Origin: JBBITI01 sp963735055 | Lineage (GTDB): Bacteria > Chloroflexota > Dehalococcoidia > Dehalococcoidales > UBA2162 | Assembly: GCA_963735055.1 (NCBI GenBank) | Contig: CAVTJN010000010.1 | Location: forward strand, 62,001 to 126,000 | Length of the DNA: 64,000 bases | Direction: 5' to 3' | Shown here: in pieces, positions 8,319 through 17,162 of the stretch | Position numbering within the stretch: the stretch's first letter is position 1 | Layout: every line of letters starts with the position of its first letter | Made by a program: the position numbers and the translations under genes | Notes under the pieces: generated by a model | The model's input: the letters and a program-made list of their open reading frames with translations, nothing else | Databases searched by the model: none | What the model was told of the DNA's origin: nothing

Positions 8319-8358
8319 GGCCGTGTCCGTAATGGTGATCCGGTGAGGAGGAGTGAAG

Positions 8359-8700
8359 ATGGACTGCATTTTCTGTAAAATAGCCAACGGCGAGATCCCA
8401 GCCAGTCTGGTCTATGATGACGATGAGCTACTAGCTTTTCACGACATCAACCCGATCGCACCGACGCACATTCTGATAATCCCACGAAGGCATATTGCTT
8501 CTCTCACAGATCTGTCGGACACCGATCTGCCGATGATGGCGCGGACAGTGAAAGTGGCCAACGATCTCGCCAGGCAAGAGGGCATTTCCGAAAAAGGGTA
8601 CCGTCTGGTGATTAACTGCGGACGGGAGGGCACGCAGCTGGTCCAGCACCTGCACATGCACCTTATCGGAGGACGTCAGCTCTCGGGGAGGATCGGCTAG
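8359..8700 (+). CDS. HIT family nucleotide-binding protein (HinT-like)
   Basis: A 113-residue histidine-triad protein, probably a purine nucleoside phosphoramidase. It begins MDCIFCKIANGEIPASLVYDD, the standard HinT start. The catalytic triad HLHMHLIGG lies near residues 98-106. The ATG at 8359 is preferred over the GTG at 8353 because GGAGGAG is at the right distance and homologues begin at this Met. Its stop overlaps the end of the convergent Nudix gene by 4 bp. Confidence 0.93.
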   Translation: MDCIFCKIANGEIPASLVYDDDELLAFHDINPIAPTHILIIPRRHIASLTDLSDTDLPMMARTVKVANDLARQEGISEKGYRLVINCGREGTQLVQHLHMHLIGGRQLSGRIG

Positions 8701-9224
8701 GGGGGGCTCCTCAGGTAGGTGTATATCCCGGCGATGCTCTTGGCGTCGCAGATGGCGGCGGAGGCAATCAGTCCCTCAAGCGCCCCGGGGTCTACGCTGA
8801 CCACGCGAATCCCCGCGGTATCTTCGGCCTCCAGCCGGTTCGGGATCAGATCGGTAGCCAGGAAAAGGTGGAGATACTCGGTGCAGAAGCCAGGCGAGGA
8901 ATAGAACCCCCCGAGCTGCCTGACCGTCCGTGGCGAAAAGCCGGTTTCCTCGCTCATCTCGCGTCGTACCGCGGCAACAGCGTCCTCTCCGGGATCAATG
9001 CCCCCGGCGGGTATCTCGAGTAATTCCTTACCTGCGGCGTGACGATACTGTCGTACGAGCAGGACCCTGCCCGCCGAATCTACGGCCACAACGGCCACAC
9101 ACTCCGCATGTTCGACGATTTCTCTGGCGGCATGGCGACCGTCCGGCGTCTCGACAGTATCGACTCGCAGGTTGATATGCCCGCGGTAGATAAATTCGGT
9201 GGAGAGAGTCTTTTCCTCGTTCAT
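8697..9224 (-). CDS. Nudix hydrolase, ADP-ribose pyrophosphatase type
   Basis: A 175-residue Nudix enzyme from the ATG at 9224 (MNEEKTLSTEFIYRGHINL). It carries the complete box from AGGIDPGE to RREMSEETGF, followed about 18 residues later by FYSSPGFCTEYLHLFLA, the Gly/Pro pattern of ADP-ribose pyrophosphatases. It likely hydrolyses ADP-ribose to AMP and ribose 5-phosphate. The upstream in-frame extension to 9506 lies over the acetyltransferase gene and is not coding. Confidence 0.9.
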   Translation of the reverse strand: MNEEKTLSTEFIYRGHINLRVDTVETPDGRHAAREIVEHAECVAVVAVDSAGRVLLVRQYRHAAGKELLEIPAGGIDPGEDAVAAVRREMSEETGFSPRTVRQLGGFYSSPGFCTEYLHLFLATDLIPNRLEAEDTAGIRVVSVDPGALEGLIASAAICDAKSIAGIYTYLRSPP

Positions 9225-9282
9225 GAATGCGGTCCGTTGGGTCGGCTGCCACAGCCTTACCGGTCTGTCCGGATGCAGGGGG

Positions 9283-9753
9283 CTATACTTGTGCCGGAAT
9301 ACTGAGACGACAAACCAAGGCAACTTCGTCGCAGCTTGGGAACTTGGGGCAGCGATAGCACTCGTTCCAGACCTTCTGGGGTAAATCCATCTTGTCGACT
9401 TTGGCGAACCCGAGCTTCTCAAAGAAGCCCGGTTTGTAAGTAAGGCAGAAGATGTTGGGGACTCCCAGTTCGCGGGCCTCGCGGACGCAAGCCGCAACGA
9501 GGTCAAACCCTACGTGCCGCTTCTGGTAGTCTTCGGCGACCGCTACCGACCTTACCTCGGCGAGGTCCGACCAGTTGACGTGAAGGGCGGCGCACCCCAC
9601 CACCACCCCGTCGTCCCGGGCAACAAAGTAGTCGCGGATGTTCTCGTAGATCTCGCTGAGGGGGCGGGGCAGCATCTGACCGCGCTCGGCGAAAGAGTTG
9701 ATGAGTTTGTGCATGCTTGGCACATCAGTGATCTTAGCTCGCTCTGTGACCAT
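9283..9753 (-). CDS. GNAT acetyltransferase, short ArgA-type (N-acetylglutamate synthase-like)
   Basis: A 156-residue GNAT protein. The acetyl-CoA loop QKRHVGFDL follows the beta-4 strand EVRSVAVAEDY. The C-terminus LPQKVWNECYRCPKFPSCDE carries three cysteines in the pattern seen in short, stand-alone ArgA proteins, so it may perform the first step of arginine synthesis. The start overlaps the end of nadK by 20 bp, implying one transcript. Substrate specificity is inferred only from this tail. Confidence 0.8.
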   Translation of the reverse strand: MVTERAKITDVPSMHKLINSFAERGQMLPRPLSEIYENIRDYFVARDDGVVVGCAALHVNWSDLAEVRSVAVAEDYQKRHVGFDLVAACVREARELGVPNIFCLTYKPGFFEKLGFAKVDKMDLPQKVWNECYRCPKFPSCDEVALVCRLSIPAQV

Positions 9754-10588
9754 TTCCCGGTTCTTTCCCCTTTAGTCTTTCCTCGATAGAATCGTAGAAC
9801 CTGGTCTCATGCACCCTGAGGAATTCTACGGTGGCGGAACTGACTCGCACGGTGACGACGTCGCCGCAGTCGAGATCAATGTTGATGTGCCCGTCGATAC
9901 TCAGTATCCCCGGGGTTGGGCTGGTGAGCTTGAGTCTGCCCACGCTTGCCGGCGGCAGCACCATGGGGAAGGAGTAACTGAGGTGAGGCATTACCGGTAT
10001 CAGCACGAAATCACGCGATTGGGGGTGCAACACCGGACCGCCGGCGGACAGGGAATAGCCGGTGCAGCCGGTTGCCGTGGCGGCGATGACCCCGTCGGCC
10101 CGGTAGGTGGTCATTGGAAGACCGTCGACGCCGGCGTCGATGGTTACCAGGCGGGGGGTACCGCCGCGGGCGATCACCACGTCGTTCAGGGCGTAGAACT
10201 GGCGAGGCTCTCTGCCTTCAGCCGTCTCAATCTCAGCGGCAAGGACGGAGCGTGCATCGACGGTCCCTTTCCCTTCGAGAAGGAGCGGCAGCTTCTCCAT
10301 GGTCTCGCTGACGCTCAACTCGGTCATGAACCCGAGTCTGCCCAGATTGATGCCGGCGATCGGAATTCTCCTGGGCATTATCGCCTGAGCTGCCCTGAGA
10401 ATAGTGCCGTCTCCGCCGATGCTCAGAATCAGATCAGTCCCCTCCACCTGGGGACGGGACTGCTCCCACTCCCAAGCCGAACAGAGCCAAACGGCCAAAT
10501 GCCGTTCCCTCAGAAACACTTTTATTTCCCGGGCCAGGGCGCAGGCAGCCTCTTTCAGCGGATGGTAGAATATGCCGATTCTATTCAT
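9734..10588 (-). CDS. nadK: NAD kinase
   Basis: Phosphorylates NAD to NADP. It has 284 residues from the ATG at 10588 (MNRIGIFYHPLKEA); the longer upstream frame crosses a probable promoter (TATACT/TATGAT near 10626-10637). The ATP/NAD-binding GGDGT motif (LILSIGGDGTILRAAQ), the GFMTEL loop and the second conserved segment GCTGYSLSAGGPVL are present. The gene overlaps the acetyltransferase downstream. Confidence 0.95.
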   Translation of the reverse strand: MNRIGIFYHPLKEAACALAREIKVFLRERHLAVWLCSAWEWEQSRPQVEGTDLILSIGGDGTILRAAQAIMPRRIPIAGINLGRLGFMTELSVSETMEKLPLLLEGKGTVDARSVLAAEIETAEGREPRQFYALNDVVIARGGTPRLVTIDAGVDGLPMTTYRADGVIAATATGCTGYSLSAGGPVLHPQSRDFVLIPVMPHLSYSFPMVLPPASVGRLKLTSPTPGILSIDGHINIDLDCGDVVTVRVSSATVEFLRVHETRFYDSIEERLKGKEPGNGHRAS

Positions 10589-10726
10589 GTTGCTACAGGA
10601 GCGTCCAGCGGTCCCAAAAACGACTATCATAGTATAGCGCCGAGTGATGCTGGCAGTAAAGCGTCGGGTTGGCTCCCGGGCACTGCTTGTCTGTGAGGCG
10701 GCTAAATATAAGCGAAGGAGAAGACG

Positions 10727-10984
10727 ATGCCTACCAGTGAGAAGTTTACGGTGTCCGGCGGCCAGATGGTTGACAAGGTTAAGCAGCTGATTCACCAAGG
10801 TAATATCAGGCGGATCAGGGTCCTGCAGGAGGGAAGGGTGGTGATGGAGATACCGCTGACCGCCGGAGCGATCGCCATACTGGCGGCGCCGCTACTGGCC
10901 GCTCTCGGCGCCTTCGCCGCGTTGGCGACGGAGTGCACAATCGAAGTGGAGAAGATGGATTTGTCCGACCAGGTGAAGAAATAG
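10727..10984 (+). CDS. DUF4342 domain protein
   Basis: An 85-residue protein preceded by GCGAAGGAGAAG and ATG. The N-terminal half (VDKVKQLIHQGNIRRIRVLQ) is charged and helical. The middle (about residues 44-70) is a continuous hydrophobic stretch rich in Ala and Leu that could insert in the membrane. The whole matches the DUF4342 pattern; function unknown. The phosphoglycerate-mutase-like gene begins 5 bp after its stop. Confidence 0.8.
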   Translation: MPTSEKFTVSGGQMVDKVKQLIHQGNIRRIRVLQEGRVVMEIPLTAGAIAILAAPLLAALGAFAALATECTIEVEKMDLSDQVKK

Positions 10985-10989
10985 GTCGC

Positions 10990-11619
10990 GTGGACATTGT
11001 CCTGGCCAGACACGGCGAGACCGAGTGGAATGTCGGAGAGGTGTTCCGCGGCCGGGCGGACATCGACCTGAACGATACGGGACGAATACAGGCCGGTCTA
11101 CTTGGCCAGTTCCTGGCGGAAACGGAGATTGAGAAGGTCTATTCCAGCCCGCTGAAACGGGCACTCGCGACCGCCGGGGCGATCGCGCAGCACCACGGTC
11201 TGGAAGTGGAAGTTTCGCCGGGGCTCAATGACCTGAATTTCGGGGAGTGGGAGGGTCATCCGGTAGTGGAGGTCAAAGAGAGGTATCCCGATGTCTTCGC
11301 TCTGTGGGCGGACCATCCGGAAAAGACCCGGTTGCCCGGCGGTGAGACGTTGGACGACGTTAGCCGGCGGGCGGAGAGAGTCGTCAGCGAAGCCGTTGCA
11401 GACCATTCGGGGGTGGTCGTTCTGGTGACCCACCGCGTGGTAATCAAGGTACTGGTGTGTGCTCTCCTCGGCCTCGGCAACCGCAACTTCTGGAACGTCA
11501 TGGTAGATACCTGCGGTCTGACGACTTTTCGTCACGACCGGGGGCGTTTCGTCCTGGTCAGACACAATGACACCAGCTTCCTGAAGCCAATGGACAAGCA
11601 GCCACCGGCGGATTTCTAG
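10990..11619 (+). CDS. Histidine phosphatase family protein (phosphoglycerate mutase / CobC-like)
   Basis: 209 residues from the GTG at 10990, chosen because it directly follows the preceding stop and puts the catalytic LARHGETEWN at residues 5-14 as in homologues. The second catalytic His is in VLVTHRVVIKVL; the acid/base Glu is in NFGEWEGHPVVEV. It may be alpha-ribazole phosphatase, a GpmB-like phosphatase or a general phosphatase. No cobalamin genes are nearby to settle this. Confidence 0.9.
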   Translation: MDIVLARHGETEWNVGEVFRGRADIDLNDTGRIQAGLLGQFLAETEIEKVYSSPLKRALATAGAIAQHHGLEVEVSPGLNDLNFGEWEGHPVVEVKERYPDVFALWADHPEKTRLPGGETLDDVSRRAERVVSEAVADHSGVVVLVTHRVVIKVLVCALLGLGNRNFWNVMVDTCGLTTFRHDRGRFVLVRHNDTSFLKPMDKQPPADF

Positions 11620-11643
11620 TTCGTCCCGGGGCCAATTCATCTC

Positions 11644-11652
11644 TGTTATAAT
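11644..11652 (+). promoter_or_regulatory. Extended -10 promoter, leaderless, for polA
   Basis: TGT-TATAAT, hexamer at 11647-11652, is separated from the polA ATG (11659) by exactly 6 nt, as at two other leaderless starts in the window. Confidence 0.6.
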
Positions 11653-11658
11653 TGGCGT

Positions 11659-14382
11659 ATGGCTGAACCCAGGCTCGTTCTCTTCGACGGTCATGCCATT
11701 GTGCATCGGGCGTTTCACGCTTTCGAGAGAACGAGGATACTTACCAGCAAGAGCGGCGAAATCGTGAGCGCGGTGTACGGCTTCGCGTCGATGCTGCTGA
11801 AATCGGTAACCGATCTCAAACCGGTCTACTGGGCAATCGCGTTCGACCGGGCAGCTCCTACCTTCCGTCATCAGATGTTCGATCAGTACAAGGCGCAGCG
11901 CCCCCGTACGCCGGAGGAACTGGTTGGTCAAATGGGCCGTGTAAGACAGCTGGTGGACGCGTTTCGGCTGCCGGTTTTCGAACTGGATGGCTTCGAAGCC
12001 GATGATGTGCTCGGCACGCTGGGACGGCAGGCATCGGAACTGGGCGTGGATACGGTCATTGTAACCGGCGACGCCGATGCCATGCAGCTGGTCTCGCCGC
12101 GGGTGAAAGTGCTGTACCCAAAGCCCCGGGGCACTTTCGGCGACACGGCCCTGTTCGACGAGAGTATGGTCGTGGAAAAGTACGGGGTTAGACCGAACAA
12201 TATCGCCGACCTGAAAGCACTCGTGGGAGACCCATCGGACAACATTCCCGGCGTCCGCGGCATCGGAGGCAAGACTGCGGTCAAGTTGATACAGGAGTTC
12301 GGTACGATCGAAGAGATCTACCGCCATCTCGAGGACGTAACGCCGCCCAGACTGCAGGCTCTGCTCAGGGAGAATGAAGCAGTAGCCCACCACAGTAAGA
12401 AGTTGACCACCATAGTGGTCGACACGCCGGTCAGTTTGAACCTGGACCAGTGCCGCGTCAGCCGCTACGACCGGGACGTAGTCACCGGTCTGTTTCGTGA
12501 GCTTGGTTTTTCGAGCTTGCTCGGCAAGCTGGCGGGCCTTGAAGAGGCCATTTCAGAGTCCGCCCCCCGGCCGCAGCGTAAACCGGTACCGGTACGGTAC
12601 CAAATCGTGAATACAGCGTCGGCCCTTGATGAGTTGGTTATCAGGCTCAAGACCGCTGGAGTCTTCTCCTTCGATCTTGAGGCCACCGGAACTGACCCCA
12701 TGGCGGCAGGAATTGTCGGCTTCTCCTTTTCGCCTGCCTCCGGGGAAGCCTACTATGTCCCGGTGGGACACACCGGGTGGGGCGGGGGAGAGCAGTTGCC
12801 ACTGCCATACGTTCTTGACCGGGTCAGGCCGCTCCTGGATGACGCCACCCTGTCGAAGGTCGCCCACAATGCGAACTATGATACCACTCTCCTGGGAGAG
12901 AATGGTGTCGCCGTGAACGGCCTGGGTTTCGACTCGATGATCGCCGCCCACCTGTTGGGCGAGCGGGCTCTCAGTCTTAAGACTCTTGCCTTTGATCGGT
13001 TCGGGGTAGAAATGACGCCGATAACGGCTCTCATCGGGACCGGGGCCAAGCAGCTTTCGATGTCTCAGGTCGAGATCGACCGGGCGGCCGAGTATGCCTC
13101 GGCCGATGCCGATATGACCTTCAGGCTGGCCGGACTCCTCGAGCCCGAGTTACACAGGGACAGGTTGTGGGCGTTGTTTGCTGATGTCGAGATGCCGCTG
13201 GTTCCGGTCCTGGTGCACATGCAGAGAAATGGGATTGCCCTCGACACTGACTTGCTGAGAGCGATGTCGCTCCGGTTGGGTGGCCAACTGCGCAAACTGG
13301 AGCAGGACATCTACGATTGCGTCGGGCATCAGTTCAACATCAACTCTCCGCAACAGCTGAGTGCGGTGCTGTTCAATGATCTCCAGCTTCCCGCCCGCAA
13401 GAAGGGAGGCGCCTATTCGACTGGCGCCGAGATACTGGAAGAACTACGGGGAGCGCACCCGGTGATCGGACCGATTCTGGAATACCGGCAACTGGCCAAG
13501 CTGAAGTCAACCTACGTGGACGCTCTGCCGGGTCTGATCAATCCGAAGACGGGCCGGGTGCATACCAGCTTCAACCAGACGAAGACGGCGACCGGCCGGC
13601 TGTCCTCGAGCGACCCGAATCTGCAGAACATCCCGATAAGGGGTGAATTGGGCAGAGAAATCCGGCTCGCTTTTGTGGCCCCCGAAGGGTCACTGCTCAT
13701 GAGCGCCGACTACTCTCAGATCGACCTGCGGGCCCTCGCCCACCTGTCACAGGACGAGGGGCTGCTTGAAGGTTTCAGACGCGACGAAGACGTTCACGCG
13801 GCGACCGCCAGCCGGCTTTTCGGCGTGCCGCCGCTCCTGGTGACTCCGGACATGCGGCGGCTGGCCAAGACAGTGAATTTCGGGGTCATCTACGGCATGA
13901 GTGAGTACGGGCTGGAGCAGGCCACCGAATTATCCAGGGAAGAAGCGGCGCAATTTATTACGGCCTACTTCGACAAGTATCCCGGGGTCGCGAAGTATCT
14001 TGAGACTACGCGGCAGCAGGCCAGGGACACCGGCTACGTCCAGACGATTCTCGGCCGGCGACGTTCGATCCCGGAAATCAATTCCACGAACCGGCAGGTC
14101 AGACTGGCTGCCGAGCGGATGGCGATCAACATGCCGGTTCAGGGCACATCGGCCGACATCATCAAAGTGGCCATGGTCAACCTGTACCGCGAGATGGAAA
14201 GGCGGCATTTGAAGAGCCGGATGCTGCTTCAGGTCCACGACGAACTGGTGTTCGAAGTGCCCCGGGAGGAACTCGCCGAAATGAGCGAACTGGTGCCGGT
14301 TATGATGTCTACGGCCATCGAATTGAGTATCCCGGTCAGGGTGGAAACCAAGAGCGGCCAGAATTGGGGCGAACTAAAGTAG
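11659..14382 (+). CDS. polA: DNA polymerase I
   Basis: A 907-residue repair and Okazaki-fragment polymerase with three domains in order. The 5' nuclease (about 1-290) has FDGHAIVHRAFHAF, GFEADDVLGT and GDPSDNIPGVRGIGGKTA. The 3'-5' exonuclease (about 315-500) keeps the acidic residues: FDLEATGTD, HNANYD and YASADADMTF. The Pol domain has motif A SADYSQIDLR, the O-helix KTVNFGVIYGMS and motif C QVHDELVFEVP. Both exonuclease domains look intact, so the enzyme should proofread. Transcription appears leaderless. Confidence 0.97.
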   Translation: MAEPRLVLFDGHAIVHRAFHAFERTRILTSKSGEIVSAVYGFASMLLKSVTDLKPVYWAIAFDRAAPTFRHQMFDQYKAQRPRTPEELVGQMGRVRQLVDAFRLPVFELDGFEADDVLGTLGRQASELGVDTVIVTGDADAMQLVSPRVKVLYPKPRGTFGDTALFDESMVVEKYGVRPNNIADLKALVGDPSDNIPGVRGIGGKTAVKLIQEFGTIEEIYRHLEDVTPPRLQALLRENEAVAHHSKKLTTIVVDTPVSLNLDQCRVSRYDRDVVTGLFRELGFSSLLGKLAGLEEAISESAPRPQRKPVPVRYQIVNTASALDELVIRLKTAGVFSFDLEATGTDPMAAGIVGFSFSPASGEAYYVPVGHTGWGGGEQLPLPYVLDRVRPLLDDATLSKVAHNANYDTTLLGENGVAVNGLGFDSMIAAHLLGERALSLKTLAFDRFGVEMTPITALIGTGAKQLSMSQVEIDRAAEYASADADMTFRLAGLLEPELHRDRLWALFADVEMPLVPVLVHMQRNGIALDTDLLRAMSLRLGGQLRKLEQDIYDCVGHQFNINSPQQLSAVLFNDLQLPARKKGGAYSTGAEILEELRGAHPVIGPILEYRQLAKLKSTYVDALPGLINPKTGRVHTSFNQTKTATGRLSSSDPNLQNIPIRGELGREIRLAFVAPEGSLLMSADYSQIDLRALAHLSQDEGLLEGFRRDEDVHAATASRLFGVPPLLVTPDMRRLAKTVNFGVIYGMSEYGLEQATELSREEAAQFITAYFDKYPGVAKYLETTRQQARDTGYVQTILGRRRSIPEINSTNRQVRLAAERMAINMPVQGTSADIIKVAMVNLYREMERRHLKSRMLLQVHDELVFEVPREELAEMSELVPVMMSTAIELSIPVRVETKSGQNWGELK

Positions 14383-14439
14383 TCCGATTCTTCGGGTCCG
14401 TGCTGCCGCGACATAATTGACGTAGAAGGGTGGACGAAG

Positions 14440-15255
14440 ATGCCGGAACTGCCCGAAGTTGAAACGGTGAAGAACGATCTGCTGCCTGTCGTGGTCGGTC
14501 AGCGTATCACGGACGTGACGCTCTTTTGGGACGGCATGGTGCGCGGGCCGTCGGTAGAGGAGTTCCGCCGGCTGCTGGTGGGCCAGCAGATTACGGGTCT
14601 TACCCGCCGGGCAAAGTATCTTCTGTTCCAGTTGGGCAGCGGCGACACGCTGGTCATTCATCTCAAAATGAGCGGGGCGCTGCTCCTGCAAACACCCGAC
14701 GATCTGGGAAAATACATCCGCGCCGTTATTCACCTTGAAGGCGACCGCAAGATCTACTTCCGGGATCCCCGCAAGTTCGCGCGGATGACGGTGGTGCATG
14801 ACGTGGCGTCGATTGTCGATAAGCTGGGGCCGGAGCCGCTCGAAGCGTCTTTCACCGCGGCCACGCTGTCCAAGCTCCTGGGAAGGCGAAAGGGACCGAT
14901 CAAGGCAGTGCTGCTCGACCAGGGCCTTATTGCCGGCCTGGGCAACATGTACGCGGACGAAGCCCTTTTTGCCGCCCGAATCGGTCCGCTGCGTCCGGCC
15001 AATAGTCTGACGGAACCGGAGCTCAGGCATCTCCACAGGGCGATCCGAGAAGTGTTGCGGCTGGGAATTACCAACAAAGGCGCCAGCGAGGTCACCTATT
15101 TCCGGCCGAGCGGCGACATGGGAAAGGCGTTCGAGGATTTCAAAGTCGCCCACCGCCGTGACGCCGCCTGTCCGCGCTGCGGTACACCAATCCAGCGCAT
15201 AAGACTCCGGGGCCGGGGCACCTATTTCTGTCCGCACTGCCAGGGCGACGCTTAG
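14440..15255 (+). CDS. mutM: Formamidopyrimidine-DNA glycosylase
   Basis: Removes oxidised purines such as 8-oxoguanine. It has 271 residues and begins MPELPEVETVKND, with the catalytic Pro2 and Glu3. The Lys in RRAKYLLFQL corresponds to the beta-elimination helper. The C-terminal zinc finger is CPRCGTP...FCPHC. It lies 57 bp downstream of polA, forming a repair pair. Its TAG stop codon is also the first three bases of an inverted-repeat element, so the insertion lies exactly at the gene end. Confidence 0.97.
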   Translation: MPELPEVETVKNDLLPVVVGQRITDVTLFWDGMVRGPSVEEFRRLLVGQQITGLTRRAKYLLFQLGSGDTLVIHLKMSGALLLQTPDDLGKYIRAVIHLEGDRKIYFRDPRKFARMTVVHDVASIVDKLGPEPLEASFTAATLSKLLGRRKGPIKAVLLDQGLIAGLGNMYADEALFAARIGPLRPANSLTEPELRHLHRAIREVLRLGITNKGASEVTYFRPSGDMGKAFEDFKVAHRRDAACPRCGTPIQRIRLRGRGTYFCPHCQGDA

Positions 15256-15395
15256 TGTAGTGCATCTGACTATTCGTTATCTTCGTTGTGGCCGGCGTCA
15301 CCATCGACTCCCTTCGACAAGCTTCCCACGCTGCGCTCTGGACCGGCAGGGTGAGCGGGATCGGAGGATAGCGCTATCTGAGATGCACTACACTA
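15253..15395. mobile_element. MITE-like element with 15-bp perfect terminal inverted repeats
   Basis: TAGTGTAGTGCATCT at 15253-15267 is mirrored exactly by AGATGCACTACACTA at 15381-15395, giving a 143-bp element with no ORF. Both ends begin with TA, so it may be flanked by a TA target duplication with 13-bp true ends, as in MITEs of the IS630/Tc1-mariner group. It abuts mutM and supplies its stop codon. No transposase is in the window. Confidence 0.65.
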
Positions 15396-15457
15396 GTTTG
15401 AGACGCCCTTGCCCAGCGCAGTATAATCGTCGTGACTCGTGAAGAAGGAGGTAGCGC

Positions 15458-15916
15458 ATGCACAAGAATTGGAGATTCATACATGCGTCCATTGTCGTCA
15501 GGGACATAGAAAAGGCAATTGCCCATTTTGACTCCCTCGAGGTTGGTCCGTTTCCAGCTTTCCTGGGTGGGCCGGGAATGGCATTCAGCGGGAAGACAGT
15601 CAGGGGGAAGCCGGTGGAATACGACATGGATCTGAGGCTCGCCAAGAGCCAGCTCGGAGGGATTGGCTTCGAACTGATCCAGCCGCTGAAGGGCGAGACG
15701 GTTTACACCGAGTTTCTGGAAAAGAAGGGCGAAGGTCTTCATCACCTCGCCTATGCGGTCGAGGATTTCGACGCGGAGGTCGCCGAGATGCAGAAGCGGG
15801 GTTTCAAGATTGTCCAGACCGGGGCGATGCCGAACAGCCGATGGGCGTATTTTGACACCGACAAAGTGGGCGGCATGCTGATCGAATTGTGCGAAGCGCC
15901 CAAGAAGAAGGCCTGA
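15458..15916 (+). CDS. VOC superfamily protein, methylmalonyl-CoA epimerase/glyoxalase-like
   Basis: A 152-residue protein with a GAAGGAGG ribosome-binding site and a TATAAT at 15422-15427. It has the two beta-alpha-beta modules of the VOC fold: IHASIVVRDIEKAIAHFDSL at the start and HHLAYAVEDFDAEVAEM in the middle (quoted in part). Candidate metal ligands are His9, a Glu in GFELIQP, the His of HHLAY and the Glu of MLIELCEAP. This spacing resembles methylmalonyl-CoA epimerase, but no mutase gene is nearby, so the substrate is open. Confidence 0.75.
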   Translation: MHKNWRFIHASIVVRDIEKAIAHFDSLEVGPFPAFLGGPGMAFSGKTVRGKPVEYDMDLRLAKSQLGGIGFELIQPLKGETVYTEFLEKKGEGLHHLAYAVEDFDAEVAEMQKRGFKIVQTGAMPNSRWAYFDTDKVGGMLIELCEAPKKKA

Positions 15917-16011
15917 GCGATGGCCGCGGTCCCGGACGATCCTCCGGTTTGGGTTTGTCGCGTGCCTGTGTTAGAATGAACATCTATCGCGACAACTAAG
16001 AAAGGAACAAT

Positions 16012-16149
16012 ATGACTGAGAAGACGAAAGCCGTTGAGAAGCCGCTGCCTGACCTTGGCAAGTTCATTGAGAATGTGAACAAGCGGGACAAGGTGAGCGG
16101 GTTGAAACTCAGATTGCCGGTTACCCGGCGGAAAAGACGGGGTCGATAG
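16012..16149 (+). CDS. Small basic hypothetical protein, 45 aa
   Basis: ATG at 16012 follows AAAGGAA, and a TAGAAT box lies at 15972-15977. The protein begins MTEKTKAVEKPLPDLGKFIE and ends in a strongly basic tail, RRKRRGR. It lies between the VOC gene and a convergent radical SAM gene. The promoter, ribosome-binding site and composition suggest a real small protein; its family is not recognised. Confidence 0.5.
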   Translation: MTEKTKAVEKPLPDLGKFIENVNKRDKVSGLKLRLPVTRRKRRGR

Positions 16150-16151
16150 GG

Positions 16152-17162
16152 CTAGGATGGCCCGTTCGCCGGTTCGAACGGGTGCCCGCCACGATCGAAA
16201 TCGGGCCGGTAGTTTGAGTCGGCCCCGAAGTCCTGTACCCAGCCATTTTCCAGTCCCAACCCCTCAACAAGTTTGACGACCGAAGAGTACTCTTCGGTCG
16301 TTATCGTTCTTGATAACTCCGCAATTCCATTTGCCCTGTGTGCCGGGAAGTACTGTGACATGATGCTCACGGTGATGTTGGGTGAGACCTCGGAGGCGAG
16401 CCATGTCAGCGAGTCCTCACTTCCGGCCAGGTTGCCGGGCAATATCAGGTGACGTACGATAACCCCCTTCACGGCGAGACCATCGTCATCCACCTCGAGG
16501 TCCCCGACCTGACGGTACATCTCCTTAATGGCGGCACGGGCGTGGCGCACGTACCTCGGGGCATAGGAATAGCGCATGGCCCATCGGTCCGAGGCGTACC
16601 TCAGGTCCGGCAAGTAGATGTCGACAATCCCGTCGAGTTGGGTCACCGTTTCCAGAGAATCGTAGCCTCCGGTGTTGTAGACGAGAGGCAGCCGCAGACC
16701 CATGGGGACGGCCTCGAGGACCGCCCGCGTTATCTGGGGGACGAGGGGTGTGGGTGAGACGAGGTTAATGTTGTGGCAACCGAGTTCGTCCTGGAGATAT
16801 ATCATGTGTTTTGCCAGGTGGGTGCAACTGATCTCATTCGCCCGCTGCTGGGCCGGGTCCTGGCTAATCTGGAAATTCTGGCAGTAGACGCAACTCATGT
16901 TGCAGTTGCCGAAGAATATGGCGCCGGAACCACGCGTGCCGGACAGGGCGGGCTCCTCACCACGGTGGGCGCATACCGAAGAAACGACAGGCAGGATTCC
17001 CGAATGACAGGCGCCCCGGTTACCCGCCAGCCGGTCGACGAAACACTGCCTGGGACATATGTTGCACCTTCCAAGACGGGCCTCGAGCGCCTCCGCCCTG
17101 CGGGCGAGTTCTCCTGACCGGTATAGACCGAGGTAACCCGGTTCGTAATCTCGCTGGATCAT
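16152..17162 (-). CDS. PflX-like radical SAM protein (COG1313)
   Basis: 336 residues from the ATG at 17162 (MIQRDYEPGYLGLYRSGEL). The N-terminal cysteine cluster CNICPRQCFVDRLAGNRGAC is followed by the radical SAM motif CNMSCVYC. This arrangement is that of the uncharacterised PflX/COG1313 group, related to pyruvate formate-lyase activases. The start overlaps the stop of the upstream acetyltransferase (ATGA), so the two are translationally coupled. No glycyl-radical partner is in the window. Confidence 0.88.
   Translation of the reverse strand: MIQRDYEPGYLGLYRSGELARRAEALEARLGRCNICPRQCFVDRLAGNRGACHSGILPVVSSVCAHRGEEPALSGTRGSGAIFFGNCNMSCVYCQNFQISQDPAQQRANEISCTHLAKHMIYLQDELGCHNINLVSPTPLVPQITRAVLEAVPMGLRLPLVYNTGGYDSLETVTQLDGIVDIYLPDLRYASDRWAMRYSYAPRYVRHARAAIKEMYRQVGDLEVDDDGLAVKGVIVRHLILPGNLAGSEDSLTWLASEVSPNITVSIMSQYFPAHRANGIAELSRTITTEEYSSVVKLVEGLGLENGWVQDFGADSNYRPDFDRGGHPFEPANGPS

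Noticed and set aside
9809..10696. A 295-codon plus-strand ORF over nadK
   Set aside because: It is a shadow frame with no family features; nadK on the minus strand has all NAD kinase motifs.
11098..12393. A 431-codon minus-strand ORF over the phosphatase and polA
   Set aside because: Antisense shadow; it crosses two genes with clear motifs and their promoter.
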